This document shows, piece after piece, positions 1-7,246 of a DNA stretch of 24,272 nt. Origin of the DNA: CAZSNT01 sp964607765 (GTDB taxonomy: Bacteria; Verrucomicrobiota; Lentisphaeria; Oligosphaerales; JABHEG01). Under the pieces are notes generated by a model. The model made no database searches, was not told the DNA's origin, and saw nothing but the letters and a program-made list of their open reading frames with translations. Within the stretch, counting starts at the first letter, position 1; each line of letters opens with the position of its first letter. The position numbers and the translations under genes were made by a program. The stretch is from NCBI GenBank assembly GCA_964607765.1, contig CAZSNT010000153.1:1-24272 (forward strand), in the 5' to 3' direction.

Positions 1-22
1 CTCCTGTGTTGCGCTTCCGGAT

Positions 23-40
23 GCCGAGCTGGTGCTCGGC
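23..40 (-). terminator. Small GC hairpin downstream of the first gene
   Basis: A perfect 7-bp stem (GCCGAGC / GCTCGGC) with a 4-nt loop lies 37 nt beyond the stop codon of the minus-strand lipoprotein gene. There is no T-run after it in either direction, so it is at best a weak or factor-dependent terminator. Nothing else is recognisable between base 1 and the stop codon at 77. Confidence 0.2.
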
Positions 41-76
41 GGTCCCAGGGAAGACACCGACTCGGGGCGGAGGGCC

Positions 77-2395
77 TCATTGCCGGTCTGTGCCCGTCGC
101 CCTGTTGTCGCTGCCATGGTCCGTGATCGGGCCGCGGCTGGTCACGGTGTTTCCGCGCGATTGTTCGCCCAGGACCACGGGATGGACCGTGTCGTTGTCG
201 ATCGTGATGCCGGACGCTTCGTAGGTCTTCGGTGCGAACTTCGCGAAGTGTTGCTCGTGGCCGGCGGGCACTTTCGGGTAGTCGACGCACAGGAAGTCGA
301 AGCGCATGGGGTAGCCGACGACAATGGGCCGGAGCGTTTCGGTTGCTGGCTTCCCGGCCCGGGTGAATCGGATCGAGTGCCCTTTGCCCTTGATGGCGGC
401 GAGCACGTGGTCGCCGATGCCGTGCGGCGCGGGGACGACCTTCAGGTCGACGGTCTGATTGGCGTGGGAATCGGAGTGGATGTACAGCAACGGTCCGTAG
501 GCCGCATTGCCGCTGCAGTCCGTGATGATTCCGCCGCTCGGCAGGGAGTAGCCCTGGATGACGCAGTCCATGACCTGGCAGCCGGTGACCCGCGCGCCTC
601 TCGCCATATAAAGTTTGATCCCGCCGCGGGTCTTACGGACCACACAGTTCTCCACGATCATGTGGCCTGCGCCCTTGTAGGCCCGGATACCATCCTCGGT
701 GCAGTTGAGCATGTGGTCGCGCGGGATGGGCAGACCTTTGACCTCCTTGGGCCACTGCAACTGGTAGTTGAAGCGTTTCGCCAGATCCTTGTCGTTCGTC
801 TCGTTGTAACAGTCGTTGCTCGGCCGCAACGTGCCCTCAACAACGCAGTTCCGGACAGTTGTCCGGTCACCGCCCTGAGCGAAAATGACGTGCCCGAAGG
901 CCTCCATTTTGAGTTGGCAGCCGTCCAGGATCGCCCGGTTGCCTCTGACCAAGATCCCGCAGTGCTTTGCCAAGCCAACAGCGGGGCCGGCACCGATGCC
1001 GTACATATTCCCGTAGCCGTAGGGGTAAGAACCTCGAATGGTCATCTTGACACCCAGGACACGATTGTCGTTCCCGAGGACGGCCATCTCGGTCACCTTC
1101 CCGTACTTCTTGGTCTCGTGGTTGTAGCTGCCGAAGTCGGTTACGTCGGTCATGCCGTCCGGGTAGACGTCCTCGATTGTCCCTCCCCGCCAGGTGATGC
1201 CGTCACCCGCGAGTTTGAAGAGATGGTCGACACGAGTGACGATGTCCAACGGAACTTCGATGGCGGCCCCCGTGAGGTCGATATAGTTGTTGGAGCCGGT
1301 CAACTGGAACCCGTCGCGGTCCTCGACCCGGTACTTCCCCGGCTCCAGGACGATCCGCTGGTTGCTCTTCGCTACGGCTTCACGCAGCGCCTCCAGCGAG
1401 GACACCCGGACGACCGGGCGTTTGTCCTTCGCCGAGCCCGGATCAGCCGGCTCCAGCGCGTAGACGCGGAAGTTCGTGTAGATGTGGTGTGTGCCCACCA
1501 TGCGGAACCCGAAGTGGCCCGCGCGGTAAACGGGAAAGCGCTCCAAGTCATAGACCGCGTCCTGCTGCACGCGCTTGCCACCGGCGTCGCGGGTCTCGAC
1601 CTGGATCGCATCGCCGCGGGCAATCTCGTAGTTGAGCTTGCCGTCGACGATGTACTGGATCACGTCGTCGTAGGCCACCAGTTGGATGGTCATGACCTTG
1701 TCCGGCGTGATCAGGTAGCCCGGTTTCTCGTCCTTGTCGTTGAGAGCAAGATGCACGGCCGGCGCGCCGTCCACTTCGCGCGGGTAGCGGCGCATGCGAG
1801 TGGTGCGATTGGCGGATCGCGCGCTGCCGCCCCCCGTGCTCGCGTAGTAGCCGTGCAGCTTGTCGTACGTCTTGAAACTGCCGGTGTAGCGCTCCGGATC
1901 GAAGAGCCCCTTCTTCGCGTCCGCCGGATCGGATGCCATCCAGAAGTTGTTGATGTCACGCGGCTGCAGGCCTTCCGCCCCGGGCGCCGGCGTTGGGCAA
2001 ACGACGTCGTACACGATGGTCACGCGCGGCTGGAGCTTGCGCTTGTACCAGGCTGTGCAGCCGCGCCCGGGCAGGAGACAGTGCATGGCGTTGTCGCGGG
2101 CCTCGACAGTCGCTTCGCCCTTGCCCCGGCCCTGTTCGATCTGGACCACCCAGTTCTGCAGGCTCTCGAAGTCGTCCTCCGCCAACAGCGGCCCGATCCG
2201 GAAGCGACCAATGCCATGGCCGAGCACGACGGGAGATGTTCCTGTGGGCACGTGGGCGGCGCCGCGGGGTGTCGGCTTCTGCGGCATGGGCTTCTCCAGT
2301 TGAGCGCACGACGTCACACAAAGGAACAAAGCTGGCAACAGGCCGGCAACGCAGCGTGTGAAAGCGCTCCCGGGACGGCTTTTCGAATGCATCAT
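77..2395 (-). CDS. Lipoprotein with DUF6250-like domain and right-handed parallel beta-helix
   Basis: Predicted 772-aa surface lipoprotein of the polysaccharide-degradation type. The open frame runs upstream to 2803, but the start is set at the paired ATG codons at 2395/2392 because a GGGAG ribosome site lies just before them and a lipoprotein signal follows: charged n-region, hydrophobic stretch, lipobox VTSC with Cys30. Residues about 72-315 look like a concanavalin-like sandwich of the DUF6250 type (DDFESLQNW at the start, NNFWMAS, HHIYTNFRVY near the end). Residues about 325-720 are a parallel beta-helix: it opens with SLEALREAV and EPGKYRVED, then shows repeated short turns such as NRAILDGCQLKM and TTVRNCVVEG. 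Such helices occur in polysaccharide lyases, GH28 and epimerases, but no catalytic set could be assigned, so the reaction is unknown. It may bind or cleave an acidic glycan at the cell surface. The gene stands alone and diverges from the nucleotidyltransferase pair. Confidence 0.8.
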   Translation of the reverse strand: MMHSKSRPGSAFTRCVAGLLPALFLCVTSCAQLEKPMPQKPTPRGAAHVPTGTSPVVLGHGIGRFRIGPLLAEDDFESLQNWVVQIEQGRGKGEATVEARDNAMHCLLPGRGCTAWYKRKLQPRVTIVYDVVCPTPAPGAEGLQPRDINNFWMASDPADAKKGLFDPERYTGSFKTYDKLHGYYASTGGGSARSANRTTRMRRYPREVDGAPAVHLALNDKDEKPGYLITPDKVMTIQLVAYDDVIQYIVDGKLNYEIARGDAIQVETRDAGGKRVQQDAVYDLERFPVYRAGHFGFRMVGTHHIYTNFRVYALEPADPGSAKDKRPVVRVSSLEALREAVAKSNQRIVLEPGKYRVEDRDGFQLTGSNNYIDLTGAAIEVPLDIVTRVDHLFKLAGDGITWRGGTIEDVYPDGMTDVTDFGSYNHETKKYGKVTEMAVLGNDNRVLGVKMTIRGSYPYGYGNMYGIGAGPAVGLAKHCGILVRGNRAILDGCQLKMEAFGHVIFAQGGDRTTVRNCVVEGTLRPSNDCYNETNDKDLAKRFNYQLQWPKEVKGLPIPRDHMLNCTEDGIRAYKGAGHMIVENCVVRKTRGGIKLYMARGARVTGCQVMDCVIQGYSLPSGGIITDCSGNAAYGPLLYIHSDSHANQTVDLKVVPAPHGIGDHVLAAIKGKGHSIRFTRAGKPATETLRPIVVGYPMRFDFLCVDYPKVPAGHEQHFAKFAPKTYEASGITIDNDTVHPVVLGEQSRGNTVTSRGPITDHGSDNRATGTDRQ

Positions 2396-2431
2396 CACTC
2401 TCCCAATCTCAGCGAACGGTCTTCCATCTCT

Positions 2432-2458
2432 CTCAGAAAAGCGAGGCCGTTTTCTGAG
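2432..2458. promoter_or_regulatory. Perfect 9-bp palindrome in the leader of the beta-helix lipoprotein gene
   Basis: CTCAGAAAA, a 9-nt spacer, then TTTTCTGAG forms a perfect inverted repeat 37-63 bp upstream of the lipoprotein start. Its position and symmetry suit an operator for a dimeric repressor. The T-run lies inside the stem, so it does not look like an intrinsic terminator. The rest of the 336-bp divergent region (2396-2731) contains no convincing gene. Confidence 0.35.
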
Positions 2459-2669
2459 CGAACACTGCCTTGCGACAGATGCCACAATAACCACAACTCG
2501 TGTGCGTATCCACCAGAACGGCGGAAGGTCTCCGTCCGAGCGTCCTGGTAAGGGAATTGCCGGTAAGGAGATTGCCGACATTCGAGCCATTGCATGCCGC
2601 CTGGCACCGGGGTCATCCGGTGGCCGGCTCTGCCATGCGTTGGGCGTCGCTTCGCTCTGGCCGCGAGGG

Positions 2670-2698
2670 TTGAAATGGCATGGACGCAGGCCTAGGGT
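2670..2698 (+). promoter_or_regulatory. Candidate sigma-70-type promoter for the nucleotidyltransferase pair
   Basis: TTGAAA (5 of 6 to the -35 consensus), a 17-nt spacer, then TAGGGT (3 of 6 to the -10 consensus). Transcription would begin near 2705, just ahead of the AGGAG ribosome site at 2718-2722 and the GTG start at 2732. Confidence 0.4.
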
Positions 2699-2731
2699 AG
2701 ACTGACGGAGAGCCAACAGGAGCGCCGCACT

Positions 2732-2941
2732 GTGAGAGATGCGACAACGAGCAGCCGGGTCCGTGTCTTTGCTTCCTTCGAAGCCGAGAACCGCGCCGAA
2801 CATGGAAGACTGCGCGCCATGACACCCGAGGCGCGATGGGAGGAGTTCGCTCGGCTGCAGGAGCGGGCATGGGGGGAGAAATGGACGCGAGCGCCCATGG
2901 TCAAGGTGGCTGCGTGGGAAGAAACGTGTTGGGACGGGTAG
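2732..2941 (+). CDS. Small hypothetical protein, partner of the downstream nucleotidyltransferase
   Basis: A 69-aa protein starting at GTG, with AGGAG at 2718-2722 (9-nt spacing). The sequence is charged and probably helical; its middle (MTPEARWEEFARLQERAW) resembles the short helical proteins that precede nucleotidyltransferase genes in many Planctomycetes- and Lentisphaerae-like genomes. The stop codon is 5 nt before the nucleotidyltransferase start, so the two are almost certainly co-transcribed. By analogy with MNT/HEPN- and AbiE-like two-gene modules it could be an antitoxin or partner subunit, but it belongs to no family I can name and shows no DNA-binding motif. Coding status rests on the ribosome site, the tight spacing and the recurring gene pair. 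Confidence 0.6.
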   Translation: MRDATTSSRVRVFASFEAENRAEHGRLRAMTPEARWEEFARLQERAWGEKWTRAPMVKVAAWEETCWDG

Positions 2942-2946
2942 CCGCC

Positions 2947-3405
2947 ATGCTGTTCACCCAGGACATGCGCGACTTCGTCAGAACCCTCGAGAAGCACGGC
3001 GTGGACTATCTTCTGATCGGCGGGTTCGCCGTGAACTACTACGGCTACGTCCGCACCACACAAGACATGGACTTCCTTATCCTCCCCACCGTAGAGAACG
3101 CGAGTAGGATGATGCGCGCTCTGACCGAGTTCGGTTTCGGCGCCGCGGGCATTCCGCGTGAGGCGTTCGAGCGTGAAGGCACGGCCATTCACCTGGGGAT
3201 CGAGCCCAACCGGATCGATCTGCTGACGCACCTGAAAGGACTGCCGAACGAGCGCGTTTTTGCGGCAGGCCGCGAGATAGAATTCAATGGCCTGCATCTG
3301 CGGATCATCGACCTGCTTGACCTGATCCAGTGCAAGAAGAACTCCGCACGCCTCAAGGATCTTGCCGACGCCGAAGAGCTCGAGCAGATCGTCAACGGCG
3401 ACTGA
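2947..3405 (+). CDS. Minimal nucleotidyltransferase (MNT/AbiEii-like fold)
   Basis: A 152-aa protein of the DNA polymerase-beta nucleotidyltransferase superfamily. The hallmark motif is clear: LLIGGFAVNYYG (GG at residues 25-26) followed by TTQDMDFLI, giving metal-binding Asp40 and Asp42, and a third acidic residue in NRIDLLT (Asp92). The C-terminal helix (DLLDLIQCKKNSARLKDLAD) is the usual Lys-rich segment of the family. ATG at 2947 is preferred over upstream in-frame starts because the upstream extension overlaps the small partner gene and has no family-like sequence. Members of this superfamily transfer NMP to proteins, tRNA or drugs; those paired with a small protein are often toxins or antitoxins. 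A two-gene toxin-antitoxin role is plausible but unproven. The gene converges with a decayed relative at 3392-3625. Confidence 0.85.
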   Translation: MLFTQDMRDFVRTLEKHGVDYLLIGGFAVNYYGYVRTTQDMDFLILPTVENASRMMRALTEFGFGAAGIPREAFEREGTAIHLGIEPNRIDLLTHLKGLPNERVFAAGREIEFNGLHLRIIDLLDLIQCKKNSARLKDLADAEELEQIVNGD

Positions 3406-3625
3406 CACGACGGAGAGGGAGTCCCTGTGTGCCGACCCGGGTCGAGTGCAGCGATTCCCAACTCCCGTCGTACTGCTTGAGTTCCTGGCCATTGGCGACG
3501 AGAGTGCTCGGCAGAACCGCTGCCTCGGCTTCTGACCAGTCCACGTACTCTACAGCATAGCCACCGATCAGGAGATACGTCACACCCTCATCTTCCAACA
3601 ACCTCAAGAAGTCGCTGAAGTCGCG
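3392..3625 (-). pseudogene. Decayed nucleotidyltransferase, N-terminal fragment
   Basis: Reading leftward, the frame gives RDFSDFLRLLEDEGVTYLL then IGGYAVEY, the conserved opening of the same nucleotidyltransferase family as the neighbour at 2947-3405. After GGYAVEY the family pattern is lost: no T-x-D-x-D catalytic motif follows, and the frame ends at 3392 with unrelated sequence. No ATG precedes the recognisable part, and an in-frame stop lies shortly upstream. Its first 38 nt overlap, in another frame, the end of the small gene at 3588-3791. The simplest reading is a second small-protein/nucleotidyltransferase pair that lost the catalytic half. Confidence 0.55.
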
Positions 3626-3791
3626 GGGGAGTGGTGAGGTTGCCGTACACGACCTGCCGGTTTGTCTCTATCGCAGCCAAGCGCTCAAGTGGCGTCTTGG
3701 AATGCCAGTAGGAGTCTTCGTCACTTTCGGTCAGAGCAGTGACCACTATAGCTGCCCGGTCGACCCTAGGCTCTTCAGCTTGACACACCAT
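3588..3791 (-). CDS. Small hypothetical protein, partner of a decayed nucleotidyltransferase
   Basis: A 67-aa protein. Its second half (YWHSKTPLERLAAIETNRQ, then RLQRLLEVVGR) matches the recurring pattern of short proteins encoded directly before nucleotidyltransferase genes: a Y-W pair, a TP-x-E-RL-x-A-x-E helix, then a terminal RLQR-x-L-E-V-V. ATG at 3791 is chosen because upstream sequence is not family-like; the ribosome site is weak (GGAG about 13 nt upstream). Its intended partner at 3392-3625 is truncated, so the gene may be an orphan antitoxin or on its way to decay. The 178 bp between it and the GH28 stop contain no other gene. Confidence 0.5.
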   Translation of the reverse strand: MVCQAEEPRVDRAAIVVTALTESDEDSYWHSKTPLERLAAIETNRQVVYGNLTTPPRLQRLLEVVGR

Positions 3792-3969
3792 GTTCTGAGT
3801 ATAGCTCCGGTTCTCTGGAATCCGAATGCCGCTTGGTTCACGATCGCCCCACTCCCCCCAGCACAATACCGCACATTCGGTCCACCAAGGGGAACGTCTC
3901 TGGAGGGACAATCAGCCGCCTGCATCCGAGGATTGGCGCAACACCAGTGTGTTCTTGCTCGGCCCTTGC

Positions 3970-5286
3970 TCAGCATTCGGCAAAGCCCTCGACGTCGTCG
4001 AGGATGAGCCTCTGCCGCTGATCCGGTGCGCGTGTCTGCAGGTTCACATTGCGGAACTCGACGTGGCGGGCATGCCTGACGTAGGCGCCCCAGGACGGCA
4101 GCGTCCCGAAGAAGAACTGCTCCGGGTACCGGGTTTCGTCTTCCGGCACGATGTTCTGCGCCTCCTCCGCCGTGCCGCCGCCGGGGAACGAAACCTCGAT
4201 ATCCTCGAGTAGAACATCCTCGACGGGATGCTCCGAAAGACCGGCGATCATAATCCCCCAGCGCTTGCGCTCCTCGCTGACCACCTGGGCTCGAATGTTG
4301 CTGATGCGAATGCCTTTGACACGCCCGGTCGGCACTCCCTCGTGCGCGGCGTCCTTGTGCTGGACCTGCGTGATGGGCACATCGTAGGGTCGCCCGCGGT
4401 TGCCCAATCGGATGAAGATCGGGCCTTCCACGTTGCGCATGGTCAGGTTCGAGATTGTGATATCCTCCAGGATACCCCCGTCGACGAGCAGGAGCTTGAT
4501 CACGCCCATGCGGGTATCGGTGATCTCGCAGTCGGTGAAGGAGATGTTTCGGAAGCCGCCGAGCGACGACGTCCCGCACTTGAAGGCGGCGGTGTTGCTG
4601 GTGATGCGACAGTTTCGCACCACGATGTTCTCGCACAGCTTCCGCGTCGTGCTCTTCGGGCAGACGGCATCGTCGCCGGACCGGATGTCACAGTCCTCGA
4701 TGAGGACATTGGCGCAGCCGTCGAGATCGACGCCGTCGTTATTGGCGTTCACGTGGGTGTCGATGGTGACACGCCGTGCCGTGATGTTGTCGCACTCCAC
4801 CAGGTGTGTGCACCATGAGCCACTGTCCCTCAGCGTGATGTCGGTGAACGTGACGTCCGTGCAGCCTACGAACCGGATCAGCATCGGTCGATCCAGCTTG
4901 CGCCCTCGTCTGCCGGTGGGGAAATTGGCTTTCGCGCCTCGGCCGTTGATGGTTCCTTTGCCTGTGATGCTGATGTTGCGGGCGTTCTCGGCATAGATAA
5001 GGCACTTGTTGAACTCGGGGGCCTCGACCGCGCCCTGATTGTCTCCGGAGTAGTCATCCAGGGACGTGCTGCCCAGGATCTCGGCTCCTTCCTCAACATG
5101 CAGTTCCACGTTGCTCCGGAGTTTTATGGTGCCGACGACGTAACGGCCCGGGCCAACCCGGACCAACCCGCCATCCTCGGCGCAGGCATCGATGGCCGCC
5201 TGGAAAGCCTGCGTATCGAGCCTCTCGCCGGAGCCTTTGGCACCGAACCCGCGCACGTCAAAAACCAGTCTGCTGTCATCATTCAC
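3970..5286 (-). CDS. Glycoside hydrolase family 28 (polygalacturonase-like), no signal peptide
   Basis: A 438-aa GH28-type parallel beta-helix enzyme. It begins with the classic FDVRGFGAKGSGERLDTQAFQ motif region (residues 9-29). The catalytic acids are visible: NNDGVDLDG (Asp184) and SGDDAV (Asp205, Asp206), together with GVIKL (261-265) in place of the usual R-I-K substrate loop. The canonical G-H-G histidine is absent; that turn reads AAFKCGTSS (about 234-240). GH28 enzymes hydrolyse galacturonan or rhamnogalacturonan by inversion; the changed subsites suggest an exo-acting or non-pectin specificity. The start is GTG at 5286 with AAGGA 10 nt upstream; an in-frame TAG three codons earlier rules out a longer N-terminus, so there is no signal peptide. 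It follows the sulfatase in the same direction but is separated from it by 466 bp of repeats. Confidence 0.9.
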   Translation of the reverse strand: MNDDSRLVFDVRGFGAKGSGERLDTQAFQAAIDACAEDGGLVRVGPGRYVVGTIKLRSNVELHVEEGAEILGSTSLDDYSGDNQGAVEAPEFNKCLIYAENARNISITGKGTINGRGAKANFPTGRRGRKLDRPMLIRFVGCTDVTFTDITLRDSGSWCTHLVECDNITARRVTIDTHVNANNDGVDLDGCANVLIEDCDIRSGDDAVCPKSTTRKLCENIVVRNCRITSNTAAFKCGTSSLGGFRNISFTDCEITDTRMGVIKLLLVDGGILEDITISNLTMRNVEGPIFIRLGNRGRPYDVPITQVQHKDAAHEGVPTGRVKGIRISNIRAQVVSEERKRWGIMIAGLSEHPVEDVLLEDIEVSFPGGGTAEEAQNIVPEDETRYPEQFFFGTLPSWGAYVRHARHVEFRNVNLQTRAPDQRQRLILDDVEGFAEC

Positions 5287-5377
5287 TTGGGTCTATTCCT
5301 TCACAAGCTGCGTGAACCCTCTCCTTGCGTGGGTGGTGAGCGCAATCGATCCCGCACTCAACACCCCCGCGTTGCTC

Positions 5378-5430
5378 CCCACTCCCCGTCCCCGCGGCGG
5401 GTGATGCCCGCCGCGGGGACGGGGAATGGG
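5378..5430. repeat. Long imperfect palindrome, 24-bp stem
   Basis: An 18-bp perfect GC-rich stem (5384-5401 with 5407-5424) has a 5-nt loop TGATG. Allowing one mismatch, the stem extends to 24 bp (5378-5401 / 5407-5430). It lies between the sulfatase stop and the GH28 start, directly beside the 63-bp tandem repeats. As RNA on either strand it would be extremely stable. No T-run follows, so a processing signal, an intergenic transcription barrier or a REP/MITE-like element is more likely than an intrinsic terminator. Confidence 0.75.
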
Positions 5431-5447
5431 ATCCCAACGTCGGTCTA

Positions 5448-5718
5448 CTGCGAAACCAATCTCTCTCACCCACGGCGCAAGGCCGTGGGGGTCGTTCCAG
5501 AGCGTGCCGGCTGCGGAACCAATCTCTCTCACCCACGGCGCAAGGCCGTGGGGGTCGTTCCAGAGCGTACCGACTGCGGAACCAAGCTCTCTCACCCGCG
5601 GCGCAAGGCCGTGGGGGTCGTTCCAGAGCGTACCGACTGCGGAACCAAGCTCTCTCACCCGCGGCGCAAGTCCGTGGGGGTCGTTCCAGAGCGTCCCGGC
5701 TGCGGAACCAAGCTCTCT
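5448..5718. repeat. 63-bp tandem repeat, four full copies plus a partial fifth
   Basis: Copies begin at 5448, 5511, 5574, 5637 and 5700 (partial, to about 5718), each starting CTGCG and differing at only a few positions. Every unit contains a stem-loop: CCCACGGC, loop GCAAG, GCCGTGGG (first copy 5469-5489). In copies 3 and 4 an A becomes G, keeping a G-U pair in plus-strand RNA. The period is exactly 21 codons, which keeps several frames open, but no start or family supports a protein. There are no unique spacers, so it is not a CRISPR array. Confidence 0.9.
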
Positions 5719-5752
5719 TATCCCAAAACAACCTAGTTCCCGTCATTTCAGA

Positions 5753-7246
5753 CTACAGGGCGGGCGGAGGCACGTTGTTCATGAAATTGTTGAAGGCCTC
5801 GGTCACGTCCACCGGATCATCCATCTCTTTCTGTAATCTCTGCAATTGCCCGAAAAGCGCAGTCAGCAGCTCCACCGGCCGGGACGGACCTTGCGCGAGG
5901 TCGTTCATCTCCAGCGGGTCCTGAACCATATCATAAAGACGCACCATGTTCGCTGTTGGGTAAATGATCATCTTGTAGCGCTCGGTGCGGATCATACGCT
6001 GAGCACCGAAGTAGGCACCATAGATCGCTCCGTAAGCGCTCTCGTTCGTGTCACCCGTGGCCAACGGCATCAGGCTGTTGAACTCAACCTGCGCAGGTTT
6101 CTCCACACCGGCCAAATCCAGCGCAGTGGCCATGATGTCCTGCAGGTAGACGGGGGCATCGACCGTCTTGCCGGGCTCGATACCCGGCCCGGCCACCAGC
6201 ATTGGCGCGCGCATGCTGCTGTCGTACATGTTCTGTTTGCCGATGAAACCGTGATCGCCCACGGCCAGACCGTGGTCCGCCGTGAAAAAGACATAGGTAT
6301 TGTCGGCTTTGCCGGAGGCATCCAGGGCATCGAGAATGCGACCGACCTGCTCGTCCATGTGCGTGATGATGGCGTAGTACTCCTGCCGATTCACCTTCAC
6401 CGAATACTCGGTTCGCGGGAACGGCGCCAGCCTTTCATCCCGCAGGCTCCGTCCGGCGCCGGCGTACTCGCTGTAGGGATACTCGGGCAGCAGGTTCTCC
6501 GGTACATCCACCTCATCCAGCGGATACATGTCGACGAACCTCTTCGGCGACTGGCGCGGATCGTGCGGCGCGTTGAAGGCCAGATACATGAAGAACGGCG
6601 TCTCGCTCTCCTTCGCCTGGTTCAGGAAGGCCACGCCGTCATCGCCGAGCACTTCGCTCCAGTGCTTGCCGCCCTTCCAGTAGCCACCGTGTTCCCGGTC
6701 CCACGGTTTCCAGCCTGTCTCGTAGTCCTCCGGGTTCTTCGGACGGTCATAGCCCTCCGCCGTTTGCCCGGGCATGCCGCCGCGGACATTCACCGTGTGA
6801 TCAAACAGGTCAGTCGGGTCCGAGCCGATGACATGCCATTTCCCAGTCATGTAAGTTTCGTAACCCGCCTGTTTCATCCACTGCGGCCAGTAGGCCTCGG
6901 GTGTGCGTACCGGCACGGTGTAGGGCTTCTGGTTCCTGGGCGCATTGCGATCGTTGGTGTTGTTTCCTTTGGGGGAGAAGGCGGCGGCACGCCACAGGAA
7001 GCTGCCCGTGTTGAGCATGGTGCGGCTGGCCACGCAGACAGCCGGAGTGAACGAGCCCATGTTGTACGTGTGGCTGAACGAGACGCCCCGCTCCCGCAGC
7101 CGGTCCAGATTCGGTGTCTTGACGGGGCACCCCTCGAACGACCCGAGACTGTTCCACATCTGGTCATCCGCGAAGAGGAAGAGGATGTTCGGCCTGTCGG
7201 TTCGAGTCGGCACGGCGCACGGGGCTGTATTGGTCATGGAGTTCAC
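5753..7246 (-). CDS. Type I sulfatase (S1, formylglycine-dependent), no signal peptide
   Basis: A 497-aa arylsulfatase-superfamily hydrolase that would remove sulfate esters from glycans. The maturation motif is CVASR (Cys71-Arg75), the C-x-[P/A]-S-R form in which Cys is converted to formylglycine. Metal and active-site elements follow the family: Asp27-Asp28 in LFADDQ, TGKWH (134-138), NAPHD (His228), and TADHG (Asp324, His325) with Lys337. Length is normal for S1. The start is GTG at 7246, overlapping the upstream TGA as GTGA; an in-frame ATG at 7237 is an alternative. Neither start gives a hydrophobic N-terminus, so the product appears cytoplasmic, which is unusual for carbohydrate sulfatases. 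The GTGA overlap implies translational coupling to the GH43-like gene, suggesting both act on the same glycan. An activating formylglycine-generating enzyme is not encoded here. Confidence 0.92.
   Translation of the reverse strand: MNSMTNTAPCAVPTRTDRPNILFLFADDQMWNSLGSFEGCPVKTPNLDRLRERGVSFSHTYNMGSFTPAVCVASRTMLNTGSFLWRAAAFSPKGNNTNDRNAPRNQKPYTVPVRTPEAYWPQWMKQAGYETYMTGKWHVIGSDPTDLFDHTVNVRGGMPGQTAEGYDRPKNPEDYETGWKPWDREHGGYWKGGKHWSEVLGDDGVAFLNQAKESETPFFMYLAFNAPHDPRQSPKRFVDMYPLDEVDVPENLLPEYPYSEYAGAGRSLRDERLAPFPRTEYSVKVNRQEYYAIITHMDEQVGRILDALDASGKADNTYVFFTADHGLAVGDHGFIGKQNMYDSSMRAPMLVAGPGIEPGKTVDAPVYLQDIMATALDLAGVEKPAQVEFNSLMPLATGDTNESAYGAIYGAYFGAQRMIRTERYKMIIYPTANMVRLYDMVQDPLEMNDLAQGPSRPVELLTALFGQLQRLQKEMDDPVDVTEAFNNFMNNVPPPAL

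Noticed and set aside
2432..2458. Intrinsic terminator
   Set aside because: The T-run is part of the stem and there is no gene end beside it; an operator fits better.
32..2551. Long plus-strand open frame opposite the beta-helix lipoprotein gene
   Set aside because: It mirrors a gene with a signal peptide and clear domains; the translation has no family features. High GC keeps antisense frames open.
5448..5718. CRISPR array
   Set aside because: Units abut directly with no unique spacers, and no cas gene is present.
5279..5746. Apparent 21-residue repeat protein across the tandem array (either strand)
   Set aside because: The 63-bp period automatically gives in-frame repeats; there is no plausible start, and each unit is explained by a nucleic-acid stem-loop.
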